Below, one piece after another: positions 8,773 through 18,065 of a stretch of 64,000 nt of DNA. This stretch comes from Tuwongella immobilis (lineage in GTDB: Bacteria > Planctomycetota > Planctomycetia > Gemmatales > Gemmataceae): the NCBI RefSeq assembly GCF_901538355.1, contig NZ_LR593887.1, positions 868,001 to 932,000 on the forward strand, read 5' to 3'. Under the pieces are notes generated by a model that did not search any database, was not told the DNA's origin, and saw only the letters and a program-made list of their open reading frames with translations. The translations under genes were made by a program, and so were the position numbers. Positions within the stretch are counted from its first letter, which is position 1. Each line of letters begins with the position of its first letter.

Positions 8773-11319
8773 ATGGCGGGATTTCGGACTGGGGTGGGGA
8801 AACTGGGCATGGGCGTGCGATCATTGCTGCGATTGGATTGCCTGGAAGAGCGATGCACGCCGGCGTTTCCGGTGGCGGTGGCGGATATCGTCACGTTCGC
8901 CAGTGCCACCGTCGATTTCGATGTGCGACTCAATGATCCATTCGGCGGAATGTCGCGGGTGGTGAATTTCTCGCCGCCCGCGACCGGCAGCCTCACACAA
9001 ACCGGCGATGGCAGTTTTCGCTACATCGCCCCGCCGGGATTCCTCTCGACGACATTTGAGACCACCCTGGGAGCGCAAGTTGCCGATCTGGCAATTACCG
9101 ATTCCACGCCGCAAGTCGGCAGTCGGCTTGGGAATGCGGTGGCGATCGCGGCGGATGGCAATCTGCTGATTGTCGGCGCGTTTAGCAGCGATGGCGCATC
9201 GGGGAATGTTCGCATTTATCAGCGTGGATTTTCGGGTTGGGAACTGCGGCAAACACTGACTGCGCCAGAGAATGCGGCCACGTCGGGCTTTGGCACTTCG
9301 CTGGGACTCAGTGCGGATGGCAGCATTTTGGCCATTGGCGCGCCCGGATCGGATCGCGGCGGAATTGTCAATGCCGGGCAGGTGTTCCTCTTCCGACGCG
9401 GTGGCGATGGCCAATTCCAATTCGCACAGACACTGACGGCGGCGGATGGCCAGGCCGATGATGCCTTCGGATTCAATCTGGCACTCTCGGCAGATGGTTC
9501 GACGCTCGTGGTCGGGACATTCAGTGCCGATCCGGGTGGGGTGGCCGATGCCGGGCGGGTGATCGTCTATCGGCAGTCGGGGACATCGTTTGGGCAGATT
9601 GCCAATTTGACGGCGGCAACTCCGCAAGCCGGGGCACGATTCGGCAATTCCGTCGCGGTGTCGGCCGATGGCGCGGTGATTGCGGTGGGAGCATTCCGCG
9701 CCACGGTCAGCGGCAACGCCAATGCGGGCCGCGTCGATCTGTTTACCCGCAACGGCGATACCGTCACTCCACTCACCAGCGTCAATAGTTCCATGGTCGC
9801 GGCAGGCGATCAATTCGGCAATGCCGTCTCGCTATCCGGCGATGGCACGCGGTTGGCCGTCGGGGCCGATCAAGCTGGCGCCAACGATCGTGGCCAAGTC
9901 GAACTATTCCAGCGGTCGGGCAATACCTTTGCATTCGTGCAGATGCTCACCGCTCCCGATGCCGCCGATTCCGACCGATTCGGCACCAGCGTCAGCCTGT
10001 CTACCGATGGAAGTACCCTGCTCATCGGGGCATCGGGGGCGGATGTCGGCTCGTTCAACGGCGCAGGGAAAGCCTATTCCGCGGAGCGGACCGGCAACGG
10101 ATTCGGGGCATTGACGCTGCTGATTGCCTCGAATGCGTCCAGTGGGGCCGGTTACGGCGTGGCGGTGACTGCCGGGAGTGATGGCCGATCGCTGGTGATT
10201 GGCGCACGCGAAGCCACGGTCAACGGCGTCGCCAATGCCGGGAGCGTGTCGGTGCGGGATCGCGGGACGGCGACCACGACGGTTACGCTGACCCGTGGCA
10301 TCGACCCCACCGCAACGCGCTTGCTGGTCTCCGGCCCACCCGGACAATTGCAGCAATATCGCTACGATGCCGATGGCAATGCCACCCTGGAAACCAACAC
10401 CCTGCCATTGGAACCGTTCAACGGCCCGATTCGGGCGGCGGCGGCGGACATCGACGGCGACGGCGTGGCCGACCAGGTGATTGGCACCGGCCCCGTGGGT
10501 GGCTCGCGAATCCGCATCATCAGCGGAGCGACGGGGGCGGACATTGTCCCGAGTTTTTCCGTATTTGAATCGAGTTTCACCGGCGGAATTTTCCTGGCCG
10601 CGGCGGATCTGGACAATGATGGCCGTGCCGAGATCATCGTCACCCCCGATGTCGGCGGCGGGGGGCGCGTCGTCATTCTGTCGATTCTCAATGGTGCCGT
10701 GCAGCAGCGGGATAATTTCTTTGGCATCGACGATCCGGATTTTCGCGGCGGTGCCCGAGTCGCGGTCGGCGATATCAACGGCGATGGTCGCCCCGATGTG
10801 GTGATTGGTGCCGGCTTCGGCGGCGGCCCGCGAATCGCAGTGTTCGACGGCAACGCCTTGCTGCAAGGGGCCGGTTCGCCTCAAAAACTAATCAGCGACT
10901 TTTTCGCATTTCCCGGCGAAGATACCGTCACCCTGCGGAACGGTGTCTATGTCGCGGTCGGCGATTTGGATGGCGATTCGCGCGGCGACTTCATCTTCGG
11001 CGGTGGCCCCGGCGGCGGCCCGCGGGTGTTCGTGCTGAGCGGGGAGCGCGTGCTGGCCGATGTCGCCGACGCGCAGAATCGGCCCATCGCCAACTTCTTT
11101 GTCAACAACGACACCACCACTCGCGGCGGAATTCGCGTCGCAGCCAAACGCATCGACAGCGACAACCGCGATGACCTGGTCGTCGGCTCCGGCGAAGTGC
11201 TACCCACGCAGATTCGCACCTATCTGGCCCGCGATTTCACGCCGCCCGGCAGCGAACCGCCTGCCCGCAGCATCGACCCGTTCGGCGGCGTTTCCAGCAA
11301 TGGCGTTTTCGTCGGCTGA
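8773..11319 (+). CDS. FG-GAP/VCBS-repeat surface protein with planctomycete 'LEER' N-terminus
   Basis: 848 aa. The N-terminus contains RSLLRLDCLEERCTPAFPV, the LEPR/LEER-type motif that opens many planctomycete extracellular proteins. A short Ig/cadherin-like stretch follows. At least six FG-GAP-like repeats (residues about 110-490: 'GSRLGNAVAIAADGNLLIVGA') should form a beta-propeller. About four VCBS/FG-GAP repeats with DxDxDG calcium loops (DIDGDGVAD, DINGDGRPD, DLDGDSRGD) form a second propeller. It is probably a large secreted adhesin or matrix protein. An in-frame ATG at 8809, just before the LEER motif, is an equally plausible start. Between its stop and the convergent kinase gene a short hairpin (11402-11419) lacks a T-run. 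Confidence 0.85.
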   Translation: MAGFRTGVGKLGMGVRSLLRLDCLEERCTPAFPVAVADIVTFASATVDFDVRLNDPFGGMSRVVNFSPPATGSLTQTGDGSFRYIAPPGFLSTTFETTLGAQVADLAITDSTPQVGSRLGNAVAIAADGNLLIVGAFSSDGASGNVRIYQRGFSGWELRQTLTAPENAATSGFGTSLGLSADGSILAIGAPGSDRGGIVNAGQVFLFRRGGDGQFQFAQTLTAADGQADDAFGFNLALSADGSTLVVGTFSADPGGVADAGRVIVYRQSGTSFGQIANLTAATPQAGARFGNSVAVSADGAVIAVGAFRATVSGNANAGRVDLFTRNGDTVTPLTSVNSSMVAAGDQFGNAVSLSGDGTRLAVGADQAGANDRGQVELFQRSGNTFAFVQMLTAPDAADSDRFGTSVSLSTDGSTLLIGASGADVGSFNGAGKAYSAERTGNGFGALTLLIASNASSGAGYGVAVTAGSDGRSLVIGAREATVNGVANAGSVSVRDRGTATTTVTLTRGIDPTATRLLVSGPPGQLQQYRYDADGNATLETNTLPLEPFNGPIRAAAADIDGDGVADQVIGTGPVGGSRIRIISGATGADIVPSFSVFESSFTGGIFLAAADLDNDGRAEIIVTPDVGGGGRVVILSILNGAVQQRDNFFGIDDPDFRGGARVAVGDINGDGRPDVVIGAGFGGGPRIAVFDGNALLQGAGSPQKLISDFFAFPGEDTVTLRNGVYVAVGDLDGDSRGDFIFGGGPGGGPRVFVLSGERVLADVADAQNRPIANFFVNNDTTTRGGIRVAAKRIDSDNRDDLVVGSGEVLPTQIRTYLARDFTPPGSEPPARSIDPFGGVSSNGVFVG

Positions 11320-11454
11320 AATTGGATTCGCTCGATATCGAAACGGGAGGCGATGGCGAGAGGGCATCCACCTGCCGAGCGATCGAGCCAAGCGCGGCGG
11401 ACTCCCCCAGTGGGGGGAGGGGAGTGCGGTTCCGGTTGCCGGAAGGCGCGGCGG

Positions 11455-12924
11455 TTATTCCGAGGAATCGGAGTCGGCGTCGGCGTTCGGTTCCGGAAGT
11501 GGCAGCACTTCCAGCAGTTTGGCCTTGAGTTGCTTCAAGGTCATCGGGCGGACCAGCGTGGCGACGTTGGGACGATCGGGGATGAGCAGCGCGAGTTCGG
11601 TTTGGTCCTCATTGAGGAGGATGACCGAGCCGCAGTGTAACTCGAGCTGATCGGCTTGATTGAGAACAGCGTCCACGGATTTGATGCCATCTTCAAAGAC
11701 TGTCCCGGCATCGACGATGAGCGCGTGGAACGGGTTGAGTTGGTAGGTGGCGGCGGCGCGAGCGGGATCGGTGGCGATCAGCACGCGGTAGCCCATGGCT
11801 TTGAATTTATCGCGGAAGACGTCTTGGAGTTTGGGGCTTTTTTCCAGGATGAACAGCGTGGGGGGGCCAGCCGGGAGCCGGAGTTCGCCCGGAGCGCGGC
11901 CAATGAGTTCGGTTTGGATTTTGCGAACGGTTTCGACCAGTGCGGACGAGGTCTGGAAGCGGCCGCCAGGTTCCAACGCGGTCATGCGTTCGACGAGTCG
12001 CAGAATCTGCGGGGGAAAATCGGCGAGGTCGGCGCGGACCTTGGCGGCGACATCGAATCGCCGAGCGGCCATGCGGGAGGTGGAGCTGCGGGTTGTTTCC
12101 AACAGCGGGCGTCCCGTGATTAATTCGAAAAAGACGCAGCCCAGGAAGTAAATATCGCTGCGGAGATCACCCTGCTTGACATTGGTGGCCCGTTCCAGAC
12201 CGGCATAATCGACTGTGCGGGCGACCGTGGTATCATCTTCGAGTTCGCCGCCGGTGATTTCGGCCAAGCCAAAATCGACGAGTTTCGCCTGGCCTTGGCT
12301 GGAAATCAGAATGTTGGTGAGCTTGATATCGCGGTGGGTCAGTCCGCGGGTGGCGGCGTAGGCGAGTCCGCTGGCGGTTTCTTCCAGAATCCGGAGCGCT
12401 TCGGGCAGTTCCAGTTTCTTGCGAATGGACATGAAGTTTTTGAGATTTCCGCCTTCGATAAACTCCATGACAATGAAGTATTGACCGGTGGCGGGGTCGC
12501 GATTCACGGCGAGAATTTCGACAATCCCCGGATGCTTGAGCGTCAGCCCGACCTTGCCTTCCCGCTCAAACAGCTCAATTTTATCGGGTTTGTCCATCCA
12601 GCGGTTGCGAAGGACTTTAATCGCGACGATCGACCCGGATCGGGGATCATCTGCGCGAAAGACGCGGCCAAAACTACCCGAGGCAATGCGGTACAAAATC
12701 CGATAGCCACCCAGAAAGTAGCCATCCGGATCGCCCTTGAGCAGCTTGCCGCCCTGGTACGAAGTCAGATAGCCCTTGCGTTCCAGCGCCCGGACGATGG
12801 ATTCTTTGGAGGGGGTGGTTCCCTGATGCTCCAACTCGTCCAAACATTCATCGAGTTGATGGGGTTGAACAAGATTGAGCCGCACGGCGAGTTGGCCGAT
12901 TCCCGTAACATCACGCTTGGACAT
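11455..12924 (-). CDS. serine/threonine protein kinase with C-terminal receiver-like domain
   Basis: 489 aa. About 60 residues of helical N-terminal domain precede a complete Hanks-type kinase. Visible motifs are the glycine loop GSFGRV (83-88), VAIK with Lys103, catalytic HRDIKLTN (197-204) and DFG (217-219). After residue 354 a response-regulator-like fold follows (TLFILEKSPKLQDVFRDKF), with Asp405 in ALIVDAG at the phospho-acceptor place and a Thr/Lys-side match near TLVRP. No transmembrane helix is seen, so it is cytosolic. The kinase-receiver order suggests cross-talk between Ser/Thr and His-Asp signalling. The ATG at 12924 has GGGA at suitable spacing. Confidence 0.9.
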   Translation of the reverse strand: MSKRDVTGIGQLAVRLNLVQPHQLDECLDELEHQGTTPSKESIVRALERKGYLTSYQGGKLLKGDPDGYFLGGYRILYRIASGSFGRVFRADDPRSGSIVAIKVLRNRWMDKPDKIELFEREGKVGLTLKHPGIVEILAVNRDPATGQYFIVMEFIEGGNLKNFMSIRKKLELPEALRILEETASGLAYAATRGLTHRDIKLTNILISSQGQAKLVDFGLAEITGGELEDDTTVARTVDYAGLERATNVKQGDLRSDIYFLGCVFFELITGRPLLETTRSSTSRMAARRFDVAAKVRADLADFPPQILRLVERMTALEPGGRFQTSSALVETVRKIQTELIGRAPGELRLPAGPPTLFILEKSPKLQDVFRDKFKAMGYRVLIATDPARAAATYQLNPFHALIVDAGTVFEDGIKSVDAVLNQADQLELHCGSVILLNEDQTELALLIPDRPNVATLVRPMTLKQLKAKLLEVLPLPEPNADADSDSSE

Positions 12925-13187
12925 ACTCGATCCCGTCCGACGGTCTGGGATTCGCCCGCATCGGCAGCACGAATCATGGAGAGTAGTAGCGACAGTTCCA
13001 ACGATACGCCCGAGTGGACGGGGGCAGCCGATCATTCGCCCAACATCTTCCGGTCCTGTTCAGTATATCCCAGTTGAGGACTTCCTGCAACGGCCTGCCT
13101 GAGATCGATTGCGCTTTCCCATTTCGTCAGCAGCCTGCACGCGGGGTCGCCATGCGATGCCGGGAGTTCAAATATGAAAAAATCTTC

Positions 13188-13216
13188 TTGACTGCTGCAC
13201 TGATTGTCCGATACAT
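13188..13216 (+). promoter_or_regulatory. putative sigma-70-type promoter of DUF1559 gene
   Basis: TTGACT (13188-13193), a 17-bp spacer and ATACAT (13211-13216) lie about 90 bp before the DUF1559 ATG, in the 382-bp divergent gap (12925-13306) next to the kinase gene. The same -35 and 17-bp spacing recur before the DUF1559 copies at 57.8 and 59.8 kb. Nothing else is recognisable in this gap. Confidence 0.4.
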
Positions 13217-13306
13217 ATAGCGAAATCCAAATCTATCCCGAAAGATTCTATCATTCGGAAAAGTATGGCGATTCGTTCTGATTCTTTCTCTCCTGGAGTC
13301 AGGTTC

Positions 13307-14263
13307 ATGTCTCATTGCAAAACCGGGCGATCCCGGTCGGCGTTTACGCTGATTGAACTGTTGGTTGTCATCGCGATTATCGCAATTCTCATCGGCTTGC
13401 TTCTGCCCGCGGTTCAGAAAGTGCGCGAAGCTGCCGCTCGCATGAAGTGCCAAAACAACCTCAAACAGATCGGGCTCGGTTTCCACAATTTCCACGACCA
13501 ATTCGGTTCGTTCCCGCAAGGCCGATTCGGGTGCGATGGATCTGGCCCCGGCGAATGTGGCACCCTCCCTGCAAATGACGTCAAACGCGGCGGGCAAACC
13601 GCATTCATGATGATTCTGCCGTTCCTGGAACAGGATAATCTCTTCCGGACCGTCGGGACGACGATCAGCGATGTCCCCTGGCCGACCGTGGACAATGCGA
13701 CTTGGCGGGTGGTCAACAAAGCGGCCGTCGAGGCCCGCCTCAGCGTTTACATCTGCCCATCGGATACCGCGCAAGCCTTCGTCTCCAACACGGGGTCCGG
13801 ACCGCAAATCAACGCGGCCATCGGCAGTTATGCGCTTGTCTCGGGGACAGTTGGCCCGAGTGGTGGGATTGGCAACTCGGTCAAATACACCAATACGGGG
13901 CTGTTCGTGTATCGCTATACGCGGCGGTTCGGGGACATCACCGATGGCACCAGCAATACCCTGGCCGCCGGTGAGGTCTATGATGGTCATTTGGCCAACA
14001 ATACGAACATTTGGAGCGTTGGTTCGCGGCATACGCACGCCTTGCGAACGACCCAGAACCCGATTAACACTCCGCCCGGAACTGGCATCACGCACAACGA
14101 CGGCGGTGCGCTGAAAAACGGAGCCTTCATGAGCCGCCACACGCAAGGGGCGAACTTCGTGTTGGCCGATGGCAGCGTGAAGTTCATCTCTCAGAATATC
14201 GACATCAACATTTACCGTGCCGCATCCACCTATAGCGGTGGCGAAGTTGGCAACTTGCCCTGA
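13307..14263 (+). CDS. DUF1559 prepilin-like secreted protein
   Basis: 318 aa, beginning [19 protein letters not shown], then [19 protein letters not shown]. The C-terminal part has [19 protein letters not shown], matching the family H-x9-DGSV motif. GGAG lies about 10 nt upstream of the ATG at 13307. The pilin-like signal predicts export with the helix as membrane anchor. A regulatory-domain lipoprotein gene follows after 107 bp containing a hairpin, so the two are likely one unit. Confidence 0.93.
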   Translation: MSHCKTGRSRSAFTLIELLVVIAIIAILIGLLLPAVQKVREAAARMKCQNNLKQIGLGFHNFHDQFGSFPQGRFGCDGSGPGECGTLPANDVKRGGQTAFMMILPFLEQDNLFRTVGTTISDVPWPTVDNATWRVVNKAAVEARLSVYICPSDTAQAFVSNTGSGPQINAAIGSYALVSGTVGPSGGIGNSVKYTNTGLFVYRYTRRFGDITDGTSNTLAAGEVYDGHLANNTNIWSVGSRHTHALRTTQNPINTPPGTGITHNDGGALKNGAFMSRHTQGANFVLADGSVKFISQNIDINIYRAASTYSGGEVGNLP

Positions 14264-14285
14264 TTTCGCTCTGGTTTCGTGCGCG

Positions 14286-14330
14286 TTCCCGGATGAGAAT
14301 GCCCCCTCAAAGGGCGTACCCATCCGGGAA
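14286..14330 (+). other. hairpin between DUF1559 and lipoprotein genes
   Basis: TTCCCGGATG (14286-14295) pairs perfectly with CATCCGGGAA (14321-14330). An inner GCCC/GGGC pairing lies within the 25-nt loop. No T-run follows. It could be an mRNA-processing or partial-attenuation structure that lowers expression of the downstream lipoprotein; this is inference. Confidence 0.45.
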
Positions 14331-14370
14331 TTTGCGCGAAATGATCTCACTCATTTGCAGGATCTCTCCC

Positions 14371-14847
14371 ATGATTGGCATTTATTCTGGACATGGCCGC
14401 ATTGGCCTGTTCGCGGTAATGACGATGGTGCTGCTCACCGCTTCGGGGTGTGGCGACAGCGGGCCGAAGGTCGTTCCCGTCTCGGGGACCGTTACCATCG
14501 ATGGCAAGCCGCTCGCCTATGGGCATATCCAAGTGTTGCCCAGCGGCTGGCGGCCCGCTTCCAGCCCCATCGACAGCAACGGTCGATTCTCCCTGACCAC
14601 CACCGATCCAAAAGACGGTTGTATTCTCGGGACTCACCCCGTTGTCGTTTTGGCATCGGAATCGATCAACCCCACCACCACGAAATGGCATGCCCCCAAG
14701 AAATACACCGACACGAAAACTTCGAATCTGACGGTGAATATCACCGGTCCGACCGAGGATCTGAAAATCGAGCTGACATGGGGCGGTGGAAAACCGTTTA
14801 CCGAGAAGTTCGATAAAGAAGGTGGGTCGGAATTCCTGGATAAATAA
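14371..14847 (+). CDS. lipoprotein with carboxypeptidase regulatory-like domain
   Basis: 158 aa. The leader MIGIYSGHGRIGLFAVMTMV ends in LLTASGC, a lipobox-like site. The mature protein starts GDSGPKVVPVSGTVTIDGKP, the typical opening of planctomycete 'carboxypeptidase regulatory-like' lipoproteins that follow DUF1559 genes. It continues with PLAYGHIQVLP and a beta-rich body. The protein should be a lipid-anchored transthyretin-fold domain in the periplasm or on the surface. An AGGA lies at suitable distance from the ATG at 14371. It pairs with the DUF1559 gene upstream. Confidence 0.85.
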   Translation: MIGIYSGHGRIGLFAVMTMVLLTASGCGDSGPKVVPVSGTVTIDGKPLAYGHIQVLPSGWRPASSPIDSNGRFSLTTTDPKDGCILGTHPVVVLASESINPTTTKWHAPKKYTDTKTSNLTVNITGPTEDLKIELTWGGGKPFTEKFDKEGGSEFLDK

Positions 14848-15412
14848 TCGCGATCATCGCTGTCCGAGCGGCTCCTGCGGTTGGCAACCAGACACCCCAG
14901 TTGACGCTCTTCCCCCCCCTGACAGCGACACATTTCAGTCGTTCACGCCGCCTCTTTTTTTCCGCGGTGATGCTGTCCCGATGATGCTCCGGACTCGGTT
15001 GCGAACCGTTTGACAGTCGCAAGCGTCATTCCGGAGCGAGCGATTCCGGTCGCCCAGCATCTCGAACAACCGTTTGTCGGCCGCTCATCGCCTCAATTGC
15101 TTTCCAAGCCGTTCGACCGGCTTCACCTACGCGCTGTCCGCTGGCAGTTGATCCCGTTCCCAGGTGCGAGTCATCCACCAGCGCGGTCCCGCACGCAGTT
15201 GCTCTTGGAATGCCCGCAATGCTCAGGCGGACAATCAGCACTGGTGGCCGCGAAGCCGCATCATCGGTGAGCCACAGAATCCGCGTCGAGGCGTTCCACT
15301 CCCGTGTCGGGCAATCGCATCTGGATTATGATCTCGCTATCAATATAGCATACAATCCAATTTGACGAGAATCGTTCCAGGCAATTGGTTTGTTTTTCAG
15401 AAGGTACATGTC
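14848..15412. other. intergenic region, possible gene remnant
   Basis: 565 bp without a convincing gene. The part from about 15000 to 15290 stays GC-rich with coding-like composition on the minus strand, but all frames are interrupted and I recognise no family. It may be a decayed gene. The stretch from 15310 to 15400 is AT-rich and may carry the promoter of the next gene. Confidence 0.35.
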
Positions 15413-15922
15413 ATGCCAATGAAAAAGACGCGTCTCCTGCTTGGTATGGGCTGTTCACGATTTGCGATGTGCCTCTATTGGGTTGTTGGGGTTTATGATT
15501 CGACCCGAGCAATTCAGATTTCTGGTGAATTTAATTTCTTGCATTTTGTGTGTGTGGGCTACGAAGGAGATGGAAAGGTCAGACCTGTCTGTCTCTATCG
15601 AACTGGACTGTTCGGCTGGTATGAGCCTGTGCCCACCGGATACGGACCGCACGACGCCGCTTATATTCCAGAAATGAAGACAATTCTGTACCGGATTCAT
15701 CGGTCCGAGACACCCAATTGTGTGATCGTCATGCTTCCGGATCGCTCTCTGGTTTTGATTCCGATCGACTTCGTTCGCAAGACAAGTACGTTCACGGAGT
15801 ATCGGGCACTCCCTTCCGAGAAACGCCCAATTGTGTTGGAGGATATCCTCCATGATGAGACAAATGGCTTTCAAATTGATTTTCTGATCAATGAAAGAAT
15901 CCGAGGACTGCACGGCGATTAG
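15413..15922 (+). CDS. hypothetical protein with N-terminal hydrophobic segment
   Basis: 169 aa from the ATG at 15413 (AAGG 10 nt upstream; a second ATG six bases later is equally possible). The first 30 residues (MPMKKTRLLLGMGCSRF and on) could be a signal or anchor. The rest is a mixed alpha/beta chain with 'YRTGLFGWYEPVPTGYGPHD' and 'VIVMLPDRSLVLIPIDF'. I do not recognise the family. Its lower GC content and position at the start of a run of unrelated small genes (15-22 kb) suggest acquired accessory DNA. Confidence 0.6.
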   Translation: MPMKKTRLLLGMGCSRFAMCLYWVVGVYDSTRAIQISGEFNFLHFVCVGYEGDGKVRPVCLYRTGLFGWYEPVPTGYGPHDAAYIPEMKTILYRIHRSETPNCVIVMLPDRSLVLIPIDFVRKTSTFTEYRALPSEKRPIVLEDILHDETNGFQIDFLINERIRGLHGD

Positions 15923-15961
15923 TCTCGTTGATCCGTCCAATTCAATGCATGAATCGAAGCG

Positions 15962-16004
15962 CGTGACGGCTTTGCTCGCTGATTCCGGCATTGTCGTCGA
16001 ACGC
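15962..16004. repeat. 43-bp direct repeat, copy 1
   Basis: This 43-bp sequence recurs at 16613-16655 with two mismatches. The copy here lies in a 250-bp gap without an intact gene; the other lies near the 5' end of a minus-strand hypothetical gene. Copy 1 therefore looks like a remnant of a partial duplication. Confidence 0.75.
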
Positions 16005-16174
16005 GATGCCGATGGTGCCGATGGTGCCGTGATCGTCCCATTGATCCGAGTTCGGCTGGGGCGATTGATGGCAAGGGCATACCTGAAACGGGTGTCGATG
16101 GTTCCGATATTCGGTACAACCGGGTTCGATAAAACGTCATATTGAAACTTAAATCATTAGATGAGAAATGAGAA

Positions 16175-16366
16175 ATGAACGACACAACCTGGTATTGTCC
16201 CTTGTACGCAAAACAGATCTCTGAAGGGCTCTGTCTTGACATCAACTACGAGCGGCTGGGCTACTTCAAAGGGGCCACCATCGCTGAAGTGACTGAGGAA
16301 ACACACAGACGAGAACCTGAGATTAGTCAAACCTGCGAGAGCTGTCCGAATCAGCCACTTCGATAA
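16175..16366 (+). CDS. small Cys-containing hypothetical protein
   Basis: 63 aa, beginning MNDTTWYCPLYAKQISEGLC. Cys residues are spaced as YCPLY, GLCLDIN and, near the end, TCESCPNQ. This recalls a widespread small family with the opening 'WYCPLYxKxIDEGxCxDIN', of unknown function, possibly metal-binding. An in-frame ATG and strong conservation style argue that it is real despite its size. It sits between two copies of a 43-bp repeat in the accessory stretch. Confidence 0.65.
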   Translation: MNDTTWYCPLYAKQISEGLCLDINYERLGYFKGATIAEVTEETHRREPEISQTCESCPNQPLR

Positions 16367-16375
16367 AATAATTGA

Positions 16376-16675
16376 TCAGTTTATTGACTTTGGGGCTTCG
16401 AGTCGGCGAACTTCCTCCGCTTTGAGTGTGTCAACACATTCCATACCAAGCTCATTCGAGATGTTCACGGCCACAAACCACACTTGGGAGGAATCGGTCG
16501 CGATGATGATCCAGATGGCGGACGACTTGATATGAATCGAGAAATCCTGCACCATCCAGCGATGACAACGGTAGTCTGGATCCGCGTCTGTGATCCAAGG
16601 CAGCAACTGAAACGTGACCGCTTTGCTCGATGATTCCGGCATTGTCGTCGAACGCCACGAACGGTCGCCGACCAT
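16376..16675 (-). CDS. hypothetical protein
   Basis: 99 aa from ATG 16675 (the frame is open to a TTG at 16714). The C-terminal two thirds look protein-like: 'WMVQDFSIHIKSSAIWIIIA' followed by 'SQVWFVAVNISNELGMECVD' and a charged helix ending EEVRRLEAPKSIN. I do not recognise the family. The N-terminal coding part contains copy 2 of the 43-bp repeat. It is convergent with the small gene at 16175, 9 bp away. It may be a fragment of a longer protein. Confidence 0.4.
   Translation of the reverse strand: MVGDRSWRSTTMPESSSKAVTFQLLPWITDADPDYRCHRWMVQDFSIHIKSSAIWIIIATDSSQVWFVAVNISNELGMECVDTLKAEEVRRLEAPKSIN
16613..16655. repeat. 43-bp direct repeat, copy 2
   Basis: Matches 15962-16004 in 41 of 43 positions. 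See copy 1. Confidence 0.75.
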
Positions 16676-16788
16676 CAACGAATCGCTAATGCGGTTGGTG
16701 GGAAGGTGTTTCAAGTCAAGATTCCCATCAACTCCGACGTAAGCGAAATCGTTTATCGAGACATCATTGTTTCGTTAGGGTCAATTGC

Positions 16789-17286
16789 ATGCCATTCCGC
16801 TATACGACAAACGATATGGGGAAAACCCAGTTGGTTCTCGAGGGGGAGCCTGATTATGTGGTCGCTCTCGCAAGTTCGCCATCGGGTTTAGAAGATGAGT
16901 TAAAGCAGTCTAAGTGGATCGTGGTTTGTATGGCCGAATGGAGTATCCATGATCTGAAAGCGGGCCATCGAACGATTAAACTTGTCGCGCCATACTCTGA
17001 CAGGGTTAAGCTTGGTCTTCGGCTGTATGACTACCCCCAGGAACATACCACTTGGGTGCCTGATCCTGTAACCGTCCTGACCGGCGATCAGGCCGATATC
17101 GTTGCTTCTGAGCAGAACGGCATCCGCGAGGTCACAATCACAGGGCGAGCGGACGCCAGCCCGTTGTGGGTGACCTTCTCAGGCGGTCATGTCGTGAGCA
17201 TTCGTCACGGTCAGTTGTCTGACACCGAAATGGAAGGGCTGATCGACCAGCTGCTTGAGGAGGTTGGTAACGGGAGTCGCCGGTGA
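16789..17286 (+). CDS. hypothetical protein
   Basis: 165 aa, MPFRYTTNDMGKTQLVLEGE onward. It is soluble, alpha/beta, with 'WSIHDLKAGHRTIKLVAPYS' and a C-terminal acidic helix (DTEMEGLIDQLLEEV). AGGG is 9 nt before the ATG. No family recognised. Together with the gene 65 bp downstream it could form a small operon. The accessory context would fit an orphan immunity or effector-associated protein, but nothing in the sequence proves this. Confidence 0.6.
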   Translation: MPFRYTTNDMGKTQLVLEGEPDYVVALASSPSGLEDELKQSKWIVVCMAEWSIHDLKAGHRTIKLVAPYSDRVKLGLRLYDYPQEHTTWVPDPVTVLTGDQADIVASEQNGIREVTITGRADASPLWVTFSGGHVVSIRHGQLSDTEMEGLIDQLLEEVGNGSRR

Positions 17287-17351
17287 TCATCGTGCCTGGT
17301 AAGTCGTTATTTTTCAGACCGCGAATTGGCCAGAAATTCGGAGAATGATCC

Positions 17352-17720
17352 TTGAACGTGCGTGAGGTGCTTTCGGGAGCAAATCGACTAACTGGGACGG
17401 TTCAGAGCGTTCAAGGCGTTCTGATGGCGAACAACCAGCGTCCATTCCTTGGTGATTCTTTAGATGATTGGGTGGCTGGCCAATGCATTTACCTGAGACA
17501 TGATGGACTATTGGACTTGTTGCTCGAAACCCTCTTGCCGTACGTCATTGGGGGCGGGCGAACCCTGTTCCTTTATCCGGCGGTGGCGATTGGCCGGATC
17601 GAATGGGATCATGCGAATGGGGACTGCTCGATTTCTGACATCCGTTCGATCACTGTCGATGTGCATGGCGAACAGTTTATCTTGAACCTCGCGTCACCTC
17701 ACTCATCATTTGAGAGTTGA
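17352..17720 (+). CDS. hypothetical protein (TTG start)
   Basis: 122 aa if it begins at the TTG at 17352; an internal ATG at 17424 (MANNQRPF) would give 98 aa. The N-terminus reads MNVREVLSGANRLTGTVQSV, with 'GVLMANNQRPFLGDSLDDWV' after it. The remainder is beta-rich and hydrophobic ('GGGRTLFLYPAVAIGRIEWD'). No family recognised. It follows the previous hypothetical gene by 65 bp on the same strand. Confidence 0.55.
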   Translation: MNVREVLSGANRLTGTVQSVQGVLMANNQRPFLGDSLDDWVAGQCIYLRHDGLLDLLLETLLPYVIGGGRTLFLYPAVAIGRIEWDHANGDCSISDIRSITVDVHGEQFILNLASPHSSFES

Positions 17721-18065
17721 GTTCATGAGAGTAACTTGGAAACGGCTGCCCAATCCTGCTTGATCGCGGACGGTCACTCGTACCCTTCAAGCCAATGAGG
17801 TGGCCGGAACAGCAGACCGGCTGCGTGGTGGGAGCGATTCGCAACAGATCGGAATCGTGATGCCCCGCCTGAGTTTCGAAAGGGACCAGCTCATGATCAG
17901 AACCGAGGATCGGCTCGGTTGATGAGCGGTCATGGTTGCAGTTGGTGAGCGCTGAATCCCAGCTGTGCCATGTTGAGGAATCTCGCTGGTGAATCGCACC
18001 CGAACCGACCGGGCCACCACTTGGACAAGGCCGGGGATCGTCCCCAATTTTGTCGCGGCGAGTGG
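17721..18065. other. intergenic region
   Basis: 345 bp between a plus-strand hypothetical gene and the convergent membrane glycosyltransferase gene. Reading frames present have no ribosome site or recognisable product. I see no hairpin with a T-run and nothing else. Confidence 0.4.

Noticed and set aside
11402-11419. Hairpin between convergent genes as terminator
   Set aside because: The CTCCCCC/GGGGGAG stem is short and no T-run follows on either strand.
17776-18047. Minus-strand 86-codon frame
   Set aside because: No ribosome site, no hydrophobic or domain pattern; likely chance.
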